From positions 44,392,001 to 44,456,000 of the forward strand of contig OZ231128.1 of NCBI GenBank assembly GCA_965153355.1: 64,000 bases of DNA, given 5' to 3'. This DNA is from Flaccisagitta enflata (taxonomy: Eukaryota; Chaetognatha; Sagittoidea; Aphragmophora). The translations under genes were made by a program, and so were the position numbers. The notes beneath the pieces were generated by a model. That model had not been told where the DNA came from and searched no databases. It saw only the letters and a list, made by a program, of their open reading frames with translations. Of this stretch, positions 21,714 to 32,680 are shown piece by piece (position 1 is the first letter of the stretch; the number at the start of each line of letters is the position of its first letter).

Positions 21714-24700
21714 CCACTTTTTCTAAGTAGCGACTGGGATTGAAACCGGTTGCGGCAAAAATGGTGGTAATACTTGATTCCTTCATGTGCATACTTGGCA
21801 AGATCCGATAATAGGCTTCGCTCTCGCCCATTTGTCTGTGGGTGAGAAAAACGGACACCATTTTCTTTAATTGCGTTTTGAGATCTTCATGCATGAATTC
21901 CTTCAAAGCTTCTTGCAACATCTTCATGGCGCCGCTGTCGTCTTTACAATAATAGTCGCTTATGTAGGTAATCACAGCGAAATAGTCCAGACATAGTTGG
22001 AAATCCATGTTTCCATTCCACGCTTGAATCCACTCTGGATTGTAGGTGTTAACCATGATTTCATCGACGTCTCGTTTGTAGTGGATAGAGTATCCTCTCT
22101 TGTTTACTGATAAGGCAGCTTTGTATCTCTCCAACATGGGTAAAGCATCTGGTGTCTGATTGGTAACATCAATGAGAGAAAGCATTTTCTCAACTCTTGT
22201 CTTGATGATCGAAGTTAGCTCCTCCTCTCTGTCATCAAGTTGGCTTTCTTTCTTTTCCAATTCTTGAATCTGGACGCAACCATCATCTCCCACGACATCT
22301 TGCAGAAATTCTTGTAGGTTGACCGGGACGTTGGTACTCTTTTCGTGACTTTTCTCAGCGATGAGAGCTTGTAATTGCCACTTCAGTTGACGTTCTTGGC
22401 AAATATTTTGAATCTTCTCTTGATTGTGGAGGCATACTGACATCATCTTGGTTTCGTCTTCAAGAACATCTTTCACAGCTTCGAGAAAAATAGCGTGCTT
22501 CAACATCTTTTCCTTTCTTTCCTTCTCATCTGGATAAATGATGTGGGATGGCGCGCTGATTGTTGTTTGATGAATTGGAAAGCGAGGAAAATTGAAGCGA
22601 CAGGTTGTGCCATATTTCTGACAGGCTTTCTTTGTGTGATGGTGAATGTTCACCTCCTTGACAATTTCCATGGTCGCTGGATTTTTCAGACTGACCGATA
22701 CAAAGAGGTCGGCAAAAGAAACTAAAGATTTTGTGTGTGATGAAGTTAACATGTCACCTGCCTTGATGAGGTTGAGACCTTCCACAATGTTTCGAATATC
22801 CTGATTTGGAAGGGCAGAAAATCGCAACCAATCCATCCACAGAGTCCCGTGGGCGTGAGGGGCACCACGGAACTGAAACTCAATTCTGTAGTTGAAGTGG
22901 TCCACTGTCAGTGGAGATACGCGACTCAGCACAATGTGCTTTATGAACATCTTCAATCTGTGCTGGAAGTTCAAAGTTGCATTGAGTAGGTTGTTGCGGA
23001 TGAACTCATGCTTGGATGGATAGGCCTTTAGGAAGTCTTCCAATGGTTCACCATCGACGTAGTACTTTTCCTCTCCGTTGATACTCTCAAATGCAACTTT
23101 ATGGCCTTCTAAAAGCGACGTGAAGTTTTCTGGCCAACGAACGTCGGCGCAGGAGAGAGTGAAGAAGAAAGTGAACGGACCGAGATTCTCTAATTTAGCG
23201 AAAAGTTCTCCACGAGCTTGTTTCCAGTATCTCGGCGTATTCTTAATATTATCGAGGACCATGTAAGGGTCTTCAAGCGTGTAAACGCTGGAGCCATCTG
23301 GCCTGACCCTTTCTGGTCCTCTTTGAAATGATAAATTGATGTTGCGTGTCATCTGCTTCATCTCTGTGTGAGCTGCGGCCATGAAAACGTATTGAGGGCA
23401 GTTTCCACAGCGGTCATCTATATTAAGAATTCTCTGCACCCAGTAGTTTTGCTCTGACAGAGAGACATCCCTCTTTTCATCTTTTCCATTTTTTCCATCG
23501 GGAAAAAAGCAAGGAAACGACTTCACTTCCAAGTCTTCCTCGTAAAGAATGCTTTGTGGTATTTTTCCTTCACCTGGAGCAACCTTTGTTGGCTCTTCTG
23601 TATTTTCCTCAATATTTTCCTCAACAAAGATTTCTGGATGGTTGTTGCCAAAGCATGTTGAGCGATTGTAGTTAAACTGACTTTTGCCAACTGGATCATG
23701 TGTCTTGTATTGCTTTTCCTCTTCTTCCGCATCTAACTCTTGCTCAGACTTTTTTGGGTCTTCCGCTTCATCTTCAGGAATTGGCTGAGAATTGATTTCT
23801 GGAGATGAGTTGACAATGAGTGGGTAAACTGTTGGTTGGGTAGTTGAAAGGTCACAAATGGGAGAGTTTGAGGATGATTCTTCATTGGGAAACAGAATCT
23901 TGAAGCCTTCAGGATCAGTCTCCCTACAACGTTCCTTAAATCCAACATCTTCTACAATGCCTTTGTAGTGGGGATTTTCCATTTCAATGAAAGTGTGCAA
24001 GGCTTGCATGACATTTCTCATGTTGATAAGCTGTTGATTGTGTATTCCAGGGAAGTTGAGCCTCCTTTTTAGCTGAACCACCGCCAATCTTGCATCTGTT
24101 GGGGTTCTGGGTAGCATTGTAAGAGTTTCCATCACGTCCGAAGGCTCTATAGGCACACTTACAGTCTTGTCTTTCATCGCATTCATTCGAGTTTTGGGCA
24201 GCAGAACGATCTTTTGGAAAATGAGATTGCGTGCGACAAGTTGCTGCTCAAGCTCACTGAGTTTGAGTTCTGGATGAGCTTCAATGTTGACAAATTCAAG
24301 CTTGTTGCGGTTGCTCATTGGTGCCATTTTGTTGTTATCCAGATACTTTTTGCAGGTGTGACAGACATAATCACTGGTAAGAAGTTGTGGCTCTTCAGAT
24401 GTCAGGCATGGAATGTAAAATTTTCTATCTGGAATGGGTCCAATGAATTTAGAAATGGAGCCTGGACACTGCTTTTCTTGCTGTTCTTGCCAATTCTCCT
24501 GGAGTTCAATTACTTGATTCTCATGCAGTCTGCGATGGCAGCAAATACAGAAGTAAATTCTTCCATTTCTGATAGATGCTAGGAATACTTGTCTGCGCTT
24601 GTATGCAGAATCGACAACGCGGAGGCGATATGCTTGCTGTTGTGTTCTTCGCTTTAATCTATGAGCGTCAATGTCTTTCTCCATTGACTTTTTATTGGTT

Positions 24701-26115
24701 GCTTGCTGTTGAGTTCTTCGCTTTAATCTATGAGCGTCAATATCTTCCTCCATTGACTTCTTATAACAGGCTTGCCGTTCCTTTGCGCACTTGGTGTGAT
24801 ATTTTTGCGGATCGTTCTGAATTTGTTGTTGGCGATGTTTCTTTTTCCTTTCATTGGCTTTCATCCTCTTTTCAGCATCCAACTCTTTCTTGAATTGTTC
24901 CATGTCATAGTTTCCACGTTTTTGACATAGTTCATTCTTGGTCAGATGAGTGAATAAGCGCGCAGAATTGGCAGATGTGTTTCCACAGCCTTTACATACT
25001 TCCCTTGCTTGTTTTTCTTCATCGCAACTTGTTGTTGAACTAATTGTACTACTTGACATTGCTCGCTTTATTCCTTGGTCTTGAGTCATGGGAGGACTGG
25101 AAAGATGGATATTTTCCATGGAGCATGTTCGACGATCAGGATGCTTCTTGCCCAGTTTTATCACATCCGAGTAAGAGAGCTGTGCACTATCAGTCAATGA
25201 ACTTGTAGGTGCCGTTTGATATTGAGTTTCAATCAAAGACTTTTTCAGTAGGAGGCAGTAGTTTTGCTCTTTTTCACTATCAATTGGTCTTCTTTGGGAG
25301 GAGTGTCTGGCATCCTCACATATATACCAAGCTGATCCCTCCTTCAAATAAGCCCGATTGTGGCCAGCTTCTGCAGTGCCTTGATGTGTGATAGTGCCTA
25401 TCACCTCATACTGAGTTTTGTCGACAACAACGATGTTGGGAATATGGACAGCTATTGGATTTTTTACTGTTTTTCCATTGATGAAGTCCATTCGCAGCAT
25501 TTGTATTATGATGTAAGTAGGGAATTTTGAAATGCGAAGTTTTTCAAAATATGGAAGCTTGGTTGTACATGATGGACATGTTCTTTCATCTCTTTGGGCC
25601 TGAATTTGGAAGTGTTTGTCCAGCAAAGTTTGCAGAGACAGAGCAGCAGAGGTCTTTTTCCATGATTTAGGAAGTGACAACCTGAGTAAAGTGTCAGATC
25701 CAGGAGCAGCATTGGGAAGAAAATGACAGATGGGGCATGATGATGGTCGACCATTGACTTGGAATCTGTACTCAAAACTTGTTTGGATGCAGAATACCTC
25801 ATTGGGGCAGAGGTTAAGCAGGTATCCAAATAGTTCAATTGTATCAAGTTGATGGCCAGAATTCAATTCAGGCCTTGCTGTTGCCTTAGCAAGTTCTTGT
25901 CTTAGTTTCCATGCACTTCTTGGGATATCAGATCCACAACTCGTTAAAATGTTATTGAGAATTTGAAGAAGTGGGGAAGAATTTCTCTGAAGATGTAATT
26001 CCGCAAGAAATTCTGGAGTGTGACGCAGCAATTGAAGGACGCTGTTGAGAGAGCACATGTTGCGATCCTCCCCTCCATTTCTTAGTAAGAGAGATGGAAA
26101 AACTTGTAGAGACAT
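21646..26115 (-). CDS. Helentron Rep protein with N-terminal USP-like ubiquitin protease domain
   Basis: 1489 residues. Residues 1-300 form a USP (peptidase C19) fold: Cys box DRNMCSLNSVLQLL (Cys21), a CPIC...CPSC zinc ribbon (127-130, 180-183), and His box THQGTAEAGHNRAYL (His252) followed by WYICEDA (Asp268). Next come a CKGCG...HLTKNELC zinc-finger-like motif, a basic coiled region with a 23-residue tandem duplication (KKSMEEDIDAHRLKRRTQQQ), and a DUF6570-like region with CICCHRR, VCHTCKK and KIVLLPKTRMNAMKDKTVSV. The Helitron Rep follows: FFFTLSCADVRWPENF, HUH motif GAPHAHGTLW (about 22836-22862), CRFNFPRFP, AWNGNMDFQ and the two-tyrosine motif VITYISDYYCKDD. Rep nicks and rejoins single-stranded DNA in rolling-circle transposition. 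The frame ends early at a frameshift near 21650. ATG at 26115 is a plausible start just before the USP domain. Confidence 0.93.
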   Translation of the reverse strand: MSLQVFPSLLLRNGGEDRNMCSLNSVLQLLRHTPEFLAELHLQRNSSPLLQILNNILTSCGSDIPRSAWKLRQELAKATARPELNSGHQLDTIELFGYLLNLCPNEVFCIQTSFEYRFQVNGRPSSCPICHFLPNAAPGSDTLLRLSLPKSWKKTSAALSLQTLLDKHFQIQAQRDERTCPSCTTKLPYFEKLRISKFPTYIIIQMLRMDFINGKTVKNPIAVHIPNIVVVDKTQYEVIGTITHQGTAEAGHNRAYLKEGSAWYICEDARHSSQRRPIDSEKEQNYCLLLKKSLIETQYQTAPTSSLTDSAQLSYSDVIKLGKKHPDRRTCSMENIHLSSPPMTQDQGIKRAMSSSTISSTTSCDEEKQAREVCKGCGNTSANSARLFTHLTKNELCQKRGNYDMEQFKKELDAEKRMKANERKKKHRQQQIQNDPQKYHTKCAKERQACYKKSMEEDIDAHRLKRRTQQQATNKKSMEKDIDAHRLKRRTQQQAYRLRVVDSAYKRRQVFLASIRNGRIYFCICCHRRLHENQVIELQENWQEQQEKQCPGSISKFIGPIPDRKFYIPCLTSEEPQLLTSDYVCHTCKKYLDNNKMAPMSNRNKLEFVNIEAHPELKLSELEQQLVARNLIFQKIVLLPKTRMNAMKDKTVSVPIEPSDVMETLTMLPRTPTDARLAVVQLKRRLNFPGIHNQQLINMRNVMQALHTFIEMENPHYKGIVEDVGFKERCRETDPEGFKILFPNEESSSNSPICDLSTTQPTVYPLIVNSSPEINSQPIPEDEAEDPKKSEQELDAEEEEKQYKTHDPVGKSQFNYNRSTCFGNNHPEIFVEENIEENTEEPTKVAPGEGKIPQSILYEEDLEVKSFPCFFPDGKNGKDEKRDVSLSEQNYWVQRILNIDDRCGNCPQYVFMAAAHTEMKQMTRNINLSFQRGPERVRPDGSSVYTLEDPYMVLDNIKNTPRYWKQARGELFAKLENLGPFTFFFTLSCADVRWPENFTSLLEGHKVAFESINGEEKYYVDGEPLEDFLKAYPSKHEFIRNNLLNATLNFQHRLKMFIKHIVLSRVSPLTVDHFNYRIEFQFRGAPHAHGTLWMDWLRFSALPNQDIRNIVEGLNLIKAGDMLTSSHTKSLVSFADLFVSVSLKNPATMEIVKEVNIHHHTKKACQKYGTTCRFNFPRFPIHQTTISAPSHIIYPDEKERKEKMLKHAIFLEAVKDVLEDETKMMSVCLHNQEKIQNICQERQLKWQLQALIAEKSHEKSTNVPVNLQEFLQDVVGDDGCVQIQELEKKESQLDDREEELTSIIKTRVEKMLSLIDVTNQTPDALPMLERYKAALSVNKRGYSIHYKRDVDEIMVNTYNPEWIQAWNGNMDFQLCLDYFAVITYISDYYCKDDSGAMKMLQEALKEFMHEDLKTQLKKMVSVFLTHRQMGESEAYYRILPSMHMKESSITTIFAATGFNPSRYLEKVDEKEVHKCDKIVEVEGRTGKYI
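24631..24768 (-). repeat. 69-bp in-frame tandem duplication inside Rep
   Basis: TGCTTGCTGTTG begins at 24631 and again at 24700, exactly 69 bp apart. It duplicates 23 residues of the basic linker and keeps the frame. Confidence 0.95.
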
Positions 26116-26205
26116 TTTCGACGTGGTTGGAGCCTAAATCACAAGAGATTTAGAGGCACACAATCTTTCGTAGGAATATAGAATAGAAGATTTTTTTTTA
26201 AATGT

Positions 26206-26359
26206 GGAGTGATTGAATCTTTAGAATGAGGGAATCTCTCAGCAACCTCCTTAAATACTGATAGAGGAGGTTGCGCAATCATTTCATTGTGGTAGAAAAT
26301 AAAAATCTTTAGATTGGGAGTATTGCGCAATACTTCTGAACCAGTCGACATTGGACTCC

Positions 26360-26360
<1 letters not shown>
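26206..26360 (-). promoter_or_regulatory. 5' flank of Rep with palindromes (possible element terminus/promoter)
   Basis: Contains the inverted pair AACCTCC...GGAGGTT (26252-26271) and two TTGCGCAA-type palindromes: GTTGCGCAAT near 26270 and ATTGCGCAAT at 26322-26331. The segment from about 26307 recurs at 26551. It could be the 5' terminal region of the Helentron; no TATA box or start site can be fixed. Confidence 0.35.
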
Positions 26361-26718
<358 letters not shown>

Positions 26719-26774
26719 AGGAAGAGAGAGAGATACACCACAAATTTATGACAAATTAAAAAACAGGAGACAAG

Positions 26775-26925
26775 AGGAGACATGAAGACACGTAGGAGAC
26801 ATAGGAGACATAGGAGACATAAAAGACAAAAGAGACAAAAGAGACAAAAGAGACAAAAGAGACAAAAGAGACAAAAGAGACAATAAAGACATAAGATATA
26901 TAAGAGACATGAAGAGAAATGAAGA
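26775..26925. repeat. Short tandem array, GAGACAWAR-type units of 9 bp
   Basis: About a dozen units: ATAGGAGAC then AAAAGAGAC. Confidence 0.9.
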
Positions 26926-26973
26926 GAAAACCTTAAAAATCGTTTTTAGAAATTTTCGCGTTCCAGATCTTAC

Positions 26974-27013
26974 TACAGACCCTCTTATAGAGATGCGAGG
27001 ACGCATCTAAAAA
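26974..27013 (+). mobile_element. 3' end of a hairpin element, subfamily D
   Basis: CAGACCCTCTTATAGAG is followed by the palindrome GATGCGAGGACGCATC (26992-27007) and TAAAAA. The 5' part is not found. 27014-27535 holds AT-rich sequence, purine-rich in its second half. Confidence 0.75.
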
Positions 27014-27535
27014 TGAACACGGTTACACCGCGCTGTAACTGATACAAGAGTGATAGAAATCCGCCTATCTTATTCCTGGCCTTTCTTATTTCCTTGATTG
27101 GCAAAAACAGAGATCTGTCTAACACAGATAAAATTTGTTGGTTCCTTGACATAGATTGTTGTGGGGTTCAACTGTATATAGTTTGAAGCGGAGGCAAGAA
27201 GGAAATGACTACAGATAGAAAGACAATAGGAGAGAAGGAATGATTACAAAACAAAGAAAGAATGAAGAATAGTGAAACAAAAAGACAATGGCTGACATGA
27301 GAAAAGAAAATAAGGAAAGAAGGGATATGAGACGAAGTGAGTGTTGATATCGAAATATCGAAATTATCGACTCAAATGAGCGAGGAAGAGGAGACTGACA
27401 AAAGGAGAAAAAAAAAAAGAGTAAAAAAAAAAACAAAAAAAGATCATGAAGAGGCGGTTTTTCGATCGCGACCATATTGAATGAGCGAGTGTGCAGAATA
27501 CTTAAGCATATCAGAGAATTGAATGCTATGAAATT

Positions 27536-27953
27536 TTTAGTCGCGTGCACGCGACTCTACAACCCGCTTTGTCGGTCCGTCCGTCCGTCGGTCCGTCCGT
27601 CGGTCCGTCCGTCCGTCCGTCCGTCCGTCCGTCCGTCCGTCCGTCCGTCCGTCCGTCGGTCCGTCACACTTTACTTTTTTTTACTATAACGTCAACTCTT
27701 AGGTCATTTTAAGTCATTTTAAGTCATTTATAGTTTTTCTAAGTCATTTTGAGTCAGTCTAAGTCATTTTAAGTCATTTTAAGTCATTTTAAGTTATTTT
27801 AAGTTATTTTTGTTTTTTTGTTTTTTTAGTCATTTCAAGTCAATTTTGGTCATTTTAGGTCATTCTAAGTCATTGAAAGTCATTCTAAGTCATTCTAAGT
27901 CTTTCTTTGTCTGTAAGTCTCGCACGCGACTTATAGGTGTTGGCCTTGTTTTG
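27536..27953 (-). mobile_element. Hairpin element, subfamily B copy 4, with two internal arrays
   Basis: Plus strand: TTTTTA, the perfect palindrome GTCGCGTGCACGCGAC (27540-27555), TCTACAACCCGCTTTGTC, a GTCCGTCC array to 27662, then about 20 AAGTCATTTT decamers. It closes with CTCGCACGCGACTTATAGG and TTGGCCTTGTT. Confidence 0.85.
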
Positions 27954-28549
27954 GGTGTATCTCCCCACAGCTAAAACGCCCAACAGCTAAAATTTTTTCA
28001 TGACAGATTGGCCCAAGAGCTAAAATTTTTTTTTAGCTGTGCAGCGAATTTTAGGTTTTTTATTTCTAAAGTCTTTGTCAAAAAAAGTGGTCTAAATCTA
28101 AAATTTTTATCTGTGATTGGCCTAAGTTCTAAATAAAAGAGGAAGGAGGGATTAATAAAAGAGAACAAAAAAGGTCTAAAGCCTCTTTTGAAACAATATA
28201 CAAATCAAGTTTCATCCCTTTACACATGTTTTATTTGGTGATACTATTCTTTGAATATACAGCTTCAGTCTAGAGGGCATTTCAAGGGACCATGCAAATT
28301 TATCCTTTTTAGTGAAGCTGCCTTTTTTCCAATTTAAAAAAAGATTACAAAATCTCTTAAAGGACAGCAACTAGTATACCTTATTTATGGGCATGTTTAA
28401 ATGGCAGGTGCACATCAATTTTAAAAAAATATAGTTTTTTTTTTTTTGCAACATAAGGAACCTTCTTATCCCTGCTTTTGAGCTTAGTAGCAAGATGCAG
28501 TTTACTGTTTACAAGAAGATGTAGTACTATGTAGTATTATTATACTTTA
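27954..28549. other. AT-rich stretch, nothing recognised
   Basis: Contains loosely repeated AGCTAAAATTTTT motifs (27970-28050) but no supported gene or element. Confidence 0.5.
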
Positions 28550-28731
28550 CAACCTATTTTGTCCATCCATCCATTGGTTGGTTGTTTGGTTGGTCGGTCA
28601 TATCTTACTTTGTTTCATGATTTGATTTCTTTGACCACACTGCTCCTGCCCAAATGGTTTAGTGGCCTCAAATATGGCCCCTGCCTTCCCGCACGCCACA
28701 TCTAAAGCTATGTATCTGGCCTTATTCTGAG
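28550..28731 (-). mobile_element. Hairpin element, subfamily B, 3' end eroded
   Basis: TACAACCTATTTTGTCC, a GTTGGTTGG array, ACTGCTCCTGCCCAAATGG, GGCCCCTGCCTTCCCGCACG and ATCTGGCCTT fit B in reverse. The palindrome is lost. Confidence 0.7.
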
Positions 28732-28898
28732 ATGATGCATCATGACTGATTTCTACCACAATGCCAGCAAAAACCATGACATCTCCAAGATCTAAAAAAT
28801 GGCTGTTTGATTCTCATCTTAAAGAAATTAATTTAATTGATTTTTTGATAATTCAAATAATTGGCAATAATGGGACCAACTGAATCATAATATAAACA

Positions 28899-29027
28899 TT
28901 TTTAGGTGCGACAAAGCGCCTCTATAATTGGCTGTGCCTGTTGATGGGTTGGTTGGTCGGTCGATTGGTCTGTAAGGGAACGCATTCGTTCGACAATCCA
29001 TACCTTATTGGCCTACTTGGCCTTGTT
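28899..29027 (-). mobile_element. Hairpin element, subfamily C copy 2
   Basis: Plus strand: TTTTT, palindrome AGGTGCGACAAAGCGCCT (28904-28921), CTATAATTGGCTGTG, GGTTGGTTGGTCGGTCG, and ATTGGCCTACTTGGCCTTGT at the far end. It pairs with copy 1 at 7189. Confidence 0.82.
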
Positions 29028-29829
29028 TAAATTCTCTCCAGAAAATCACAGGAAAGAACTTTTGAATGCCAATCATTTGATCAATTGAACTTCCTTTTTT
29101 TAAAGAAAGAGAATCAGACAGCTATTTTAAAGATGTTGGAAATTTCAAAGTTTTTACTGGCATTGTGGTGGAGATGCCTTTCTTCTTTTAGACATCAGGT
29201 GCTTACTTTTTAGCTGTTAGGCGCATTTAGATTTTGAAACCATGGCAATACTTTTAGTTTCAAATTGGCCTCAAATCATTTTTAGACATCAGGCCACTGG
29301 AATATTTTAGCTTTCAGGCGCTTCCCCCCTTGTTTTTATTACTAGCACTTTACACAAGTTACTGAGAATAATTGGCTTCTTCAATCATACTTTTTTTTAC
29401 TTCTTTCATGATACAAGGTGAGACAAGAAGTTTTTTTTGTTTTGTTTTGTATTGTTTTTTTGCAAAATCGTATGGGTAGTTATTACAGGTCCAAAATAAA
29501 CGCTAGTTACAGCTCCAAAGGCTTTCCAAAGTTCCTAAGGAAAGTTGTAAAAGGTCCGAATTAAACACTATTTTGCGCTCCAAAGGCTTTCCATCTAACT
29601 GAGCTTTGATAAATTTGGGTTTGCTTGGAAAACTGTAGGAAACCCGCTTTGAACTGGCCTTTATTGATCCCACACACTACATCTCTTAATGATTTTTTTG
29701 AAACGACCGTTTTGTCGGGGTTGGCCCCGAAGAGGCCGGCTAGGTGGAGGCTTGACCTGAATTTGGATCTTGGACAAGGATATCGATTTTTGGGCCATGA
29801 GGTAGTTTTTATGAGAGTTGGACAACTTA
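29028..29829. other. AT-rich stretch with a short ~66-bp duplication
   Basis: CTCCAAAGGCTTTCCA recurs at about 29512 and 29578. No reading frame here is convincing. Confidence 0.5.
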
Positions 29830-30239
29830 CTACGCGAATAAAAAAAAAAGCCGCACTTTTAAATGACAATTTATCATATCAAATTTCAAAATAATTAAAC
29901 AAAATCTTAGACCATTTTGGAGATCTCAAAGAGATCTTTTATTTGGCTCCAATCTAGTATTTCTAGCTTTATTTGTTTAGAAATGGCATAAAAAGAGTGA
30001 AAACATTGCCATTTTCAGTTTTGCAATCCTATTGAAAAAAGAGTATTTTTGTAAAAAAGAGGTTCACTTTGGCAAGCTCTATCTCCTAAACGGTTTGAGA
30101 TACAGACCTGGGGTTGGTCTAGAATGAAAGAAAATTTAAAAATCTTTAAAATCAGTTGAACAAAAAAATTTTGAATTAATTTTTTGTGTCTTTTCCACTC
30201 AGCTACAAAAGGGTGCGGCTTTTTTTTTTATTTGCGTAG
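29830..30239. mobile_element. TA-flanked MITE, 410 bp
   Basis: The 27-bp terminal inverted repeats differ at one position. The left TIR starts CTACGCGAAT, then ten A, then GCCGCAC; the right is its complement ending TTTGCGTAG. TA dinucleotides flank both ends (29828-29829 and 30240-30241). There is no coding capacity, and the group is probably Tc1/mariner. Confidence 0.85.
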
Positions 30240-30241
30240 TA

Positions 30242-31547
30242 ATTACTCAACAATATCTAAAATTATCAAACAATATCTAAATTACTTAAGACAAAAATCT
30301 AGGCCGTTAGGCTGAGAAATAAGTAAGTCGGAAAGCCGTTTTGACTTATCGAAGGTGACTTGAAATGATCATGAGCAATGGAGTATCCGCTTGCAATGTG
30401 GAATATGGAATATTGATGACAGATAGGCTTAATCCAAACGAAGCGTGTGCGTGCCACTAATGAGTAATGAGAAATTGAGAATGCCAGTAGAATTGGAAGT
30501 GTATACGCCAAATCATTCACGATTTTTTCCCTTTTTTTCTGAACATAAGCACGAACATGCATCTCCAATTTCTTCTCTTCACAACCACTGAGCAAGAGAG
30601 AGAGAGAGAGAGGGTAGGATTCAGGATTCCCCGGGCCAGGGAGATAACCTGATTAACTGGTATATCGAGTATCCTTACCAAAACAATTTTGTGAGAAAAG
30701 TGCCATTAACTGTTCAGGGGTATCAGGTAGTACCTAGGGAACAAATTTTTGTCTCCATTGGCGACATATTATGAGGCTCTATGGCCTAAAAAAGGCCTAA
30801 TTTTAGTGATTTTGGTATGTCTCACATAGGTCACACTGACTTTCATAGGGGTAAAAGATAACAAAAAACAGAAAATGGTATGAGAGAAAGGGTCATTTTC
30901 ATTCGTCTTGGTTGTGGTTCAAAGCATCTAAAATCTCACAATGATAGGTCACTTTTTTATATTGTAAATTTACAACTTTTGATGTTTTTTTTAATCACCC
31001 ATTTTGACGATTTTTTTGAAAAAGATTGACTAAACCAAAAAAAAGGCACATTACTTTGGATTTCAAAACTTTTTCTTTTTTGCCCGTTTAAAAAAAGTCA
31101 TGTGAGGGTGTTCATGCCAAATTTTACGACTTTCCCATTTCTCAGACCGGAGATATAACATTTTGAATGTGCTATGAGAAATGTGTTCACACCCTGTCAC
31201 GCTCATGTCACGCTATGTGTCACGGTGATTTCACCAGTCACATGATACCAGGGGCCCCGCCATGAAGTATGGTCTGAAAGAGCATGAAATTCTGCATCTA
31301 CATTCAAAATTTCAAGACCATAGCTTTAGGCGTTCTGGAGATGTGAGCATTTTAGTGATTACATGCACTAAAGTGTGAACACATTTCTCATAGCTCCATC
31401 GGGTTTTCTTGGAGTCACGCAACTTTGGAGGCTTTGGACGGTCAAAATGAAATGTTAAGTCAGAAGAGCCGATGGATTTGTCTTTGGGAATGCTTAAATC
31501 ATTATTTCATAGCAAAATATAAAAACTCGACTCAGTATTTTTTTTTT
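30242..31547. other. AT-rich region without recognised gene
   Basis: A short (AG)n at 30594-30613 and near-repeats of CTCATAGCTCCATCGGG and CTATGAGAAATGTGTTCAC are seen. No exon has both splice signals and coding character. Confidence 0.4.
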
Positions 31548-31925
31548 CATGCTGTAAAATGCTGTGGAAATGCTGTAAAAATAGCATTTTTTAACTGTTT
31601 TTAAGGTATTTCTCCTTTTTCCTCTGCAGCATTAACTTATAAAGGATCAAAAAGAGAGTAAAAGGGCCAAAGACACTCACCTACATGATTTCCTACCTTG
31701 ATTGTTGAAATTTATTATCATTCTATGCTGTAAAATGCTGTGGAAATGCTGTAAAAATAGCATTTTTGAACTGTCTTTAAGGTTTTTCTCTTTTTTTCTC
31801 TGCAGCATTAACTTGTAAAGGATCAAAAAAGGAGTAAAAGATTCAAAGACACTCTCCTACAATATTTTCTACCTTGATTGTTGAAATTAATTAGGTATCA
31901 TTTTATGCTGAAAAATGCCTTAAGA
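31548..31925. repeat. Tandem repeat, ~177-bp unit, just over 2 copies
   Basis: TGCTGTAAAATGCTGTGGAA recurs at about 31550 and 31725, with a third degenerate start near 31902. CTCTGCAGCATTAACTT is shared. Confidence 0.88.
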
Positions 31926-32285
31926 GTAGCATAAATAACAGAATTTTGGGTGTTTCTTTCTGAGATACTGCTGCAAAGATATGAAGACTAGGAAATTGAA
32001 TATCAATTTGTAATTTTAAATGCCTTGAAGGTGTTTTTGAAACTTAGATGCAATTGCATTTACCGGGGCAAAACAAGTGACCTCGCCTCCCCCCCCACAA
32101 TCACACATACTGACACAATTCATTGAATAGTGATCCCAGTTAATCCAAAGCATCCTGCATGTGCGTTCCCAAATATAGTTATGATGGAGCGACACAACAT
32201 CAAGGATCCCAAAGAGAAGCTTTTAAAAACACCAAGGACGCAATTTCTAAGCTAGCAGGCATGATCATTATCATCAATCATCAAA

Positions 32286-32324
<39 letters not shown>

Positions 32325-32421
32325 TATCTTTATCATCTTCATCAGTTATGGAATCAAATTCATCATAATCATTAACAATTGTTACCAACACCAGTTCATA
32401 ACCATCATCATTATTACCATT

Positions 32422-32456
<35 letters not shown>

Positions 32457-32542
32457 TATTATTATCATCATCATCATCATCATCGTCATCATCATCATTT
32501 ATGGAATCAAAATGAAAAGGAGATGAAGAAGAAAGAAGAAGA

Positions 32543-32585
<43 letters not shown>

Positions 32586-32655
32586 AGAAGAAGAAGAAGA
32601 AGAAGAAGAAGAAGAAGAAGAAGAAGAAGAAGAAGCAGCAGAAGAAGAAGCAGAA
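32286..32655. repeat. (ATC)n and (GAA)n trinucleotide arrays
   Basis: ATC repeats at 32286-32325 and 32403-32500, GAA repeats at 32515-32655. The pyrimidine/purine polarity flips between them. Confidence 0.95.
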
Positions 32656-32680
32656 AAAGAACTAGTCATCCAAGGATCGC

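Noticed and set aside
29561-29869. Minus-strand 102-codon frame
   Set aside because: Runs into the MITE at 29830 and across a 66-bp duplication; no coding character.
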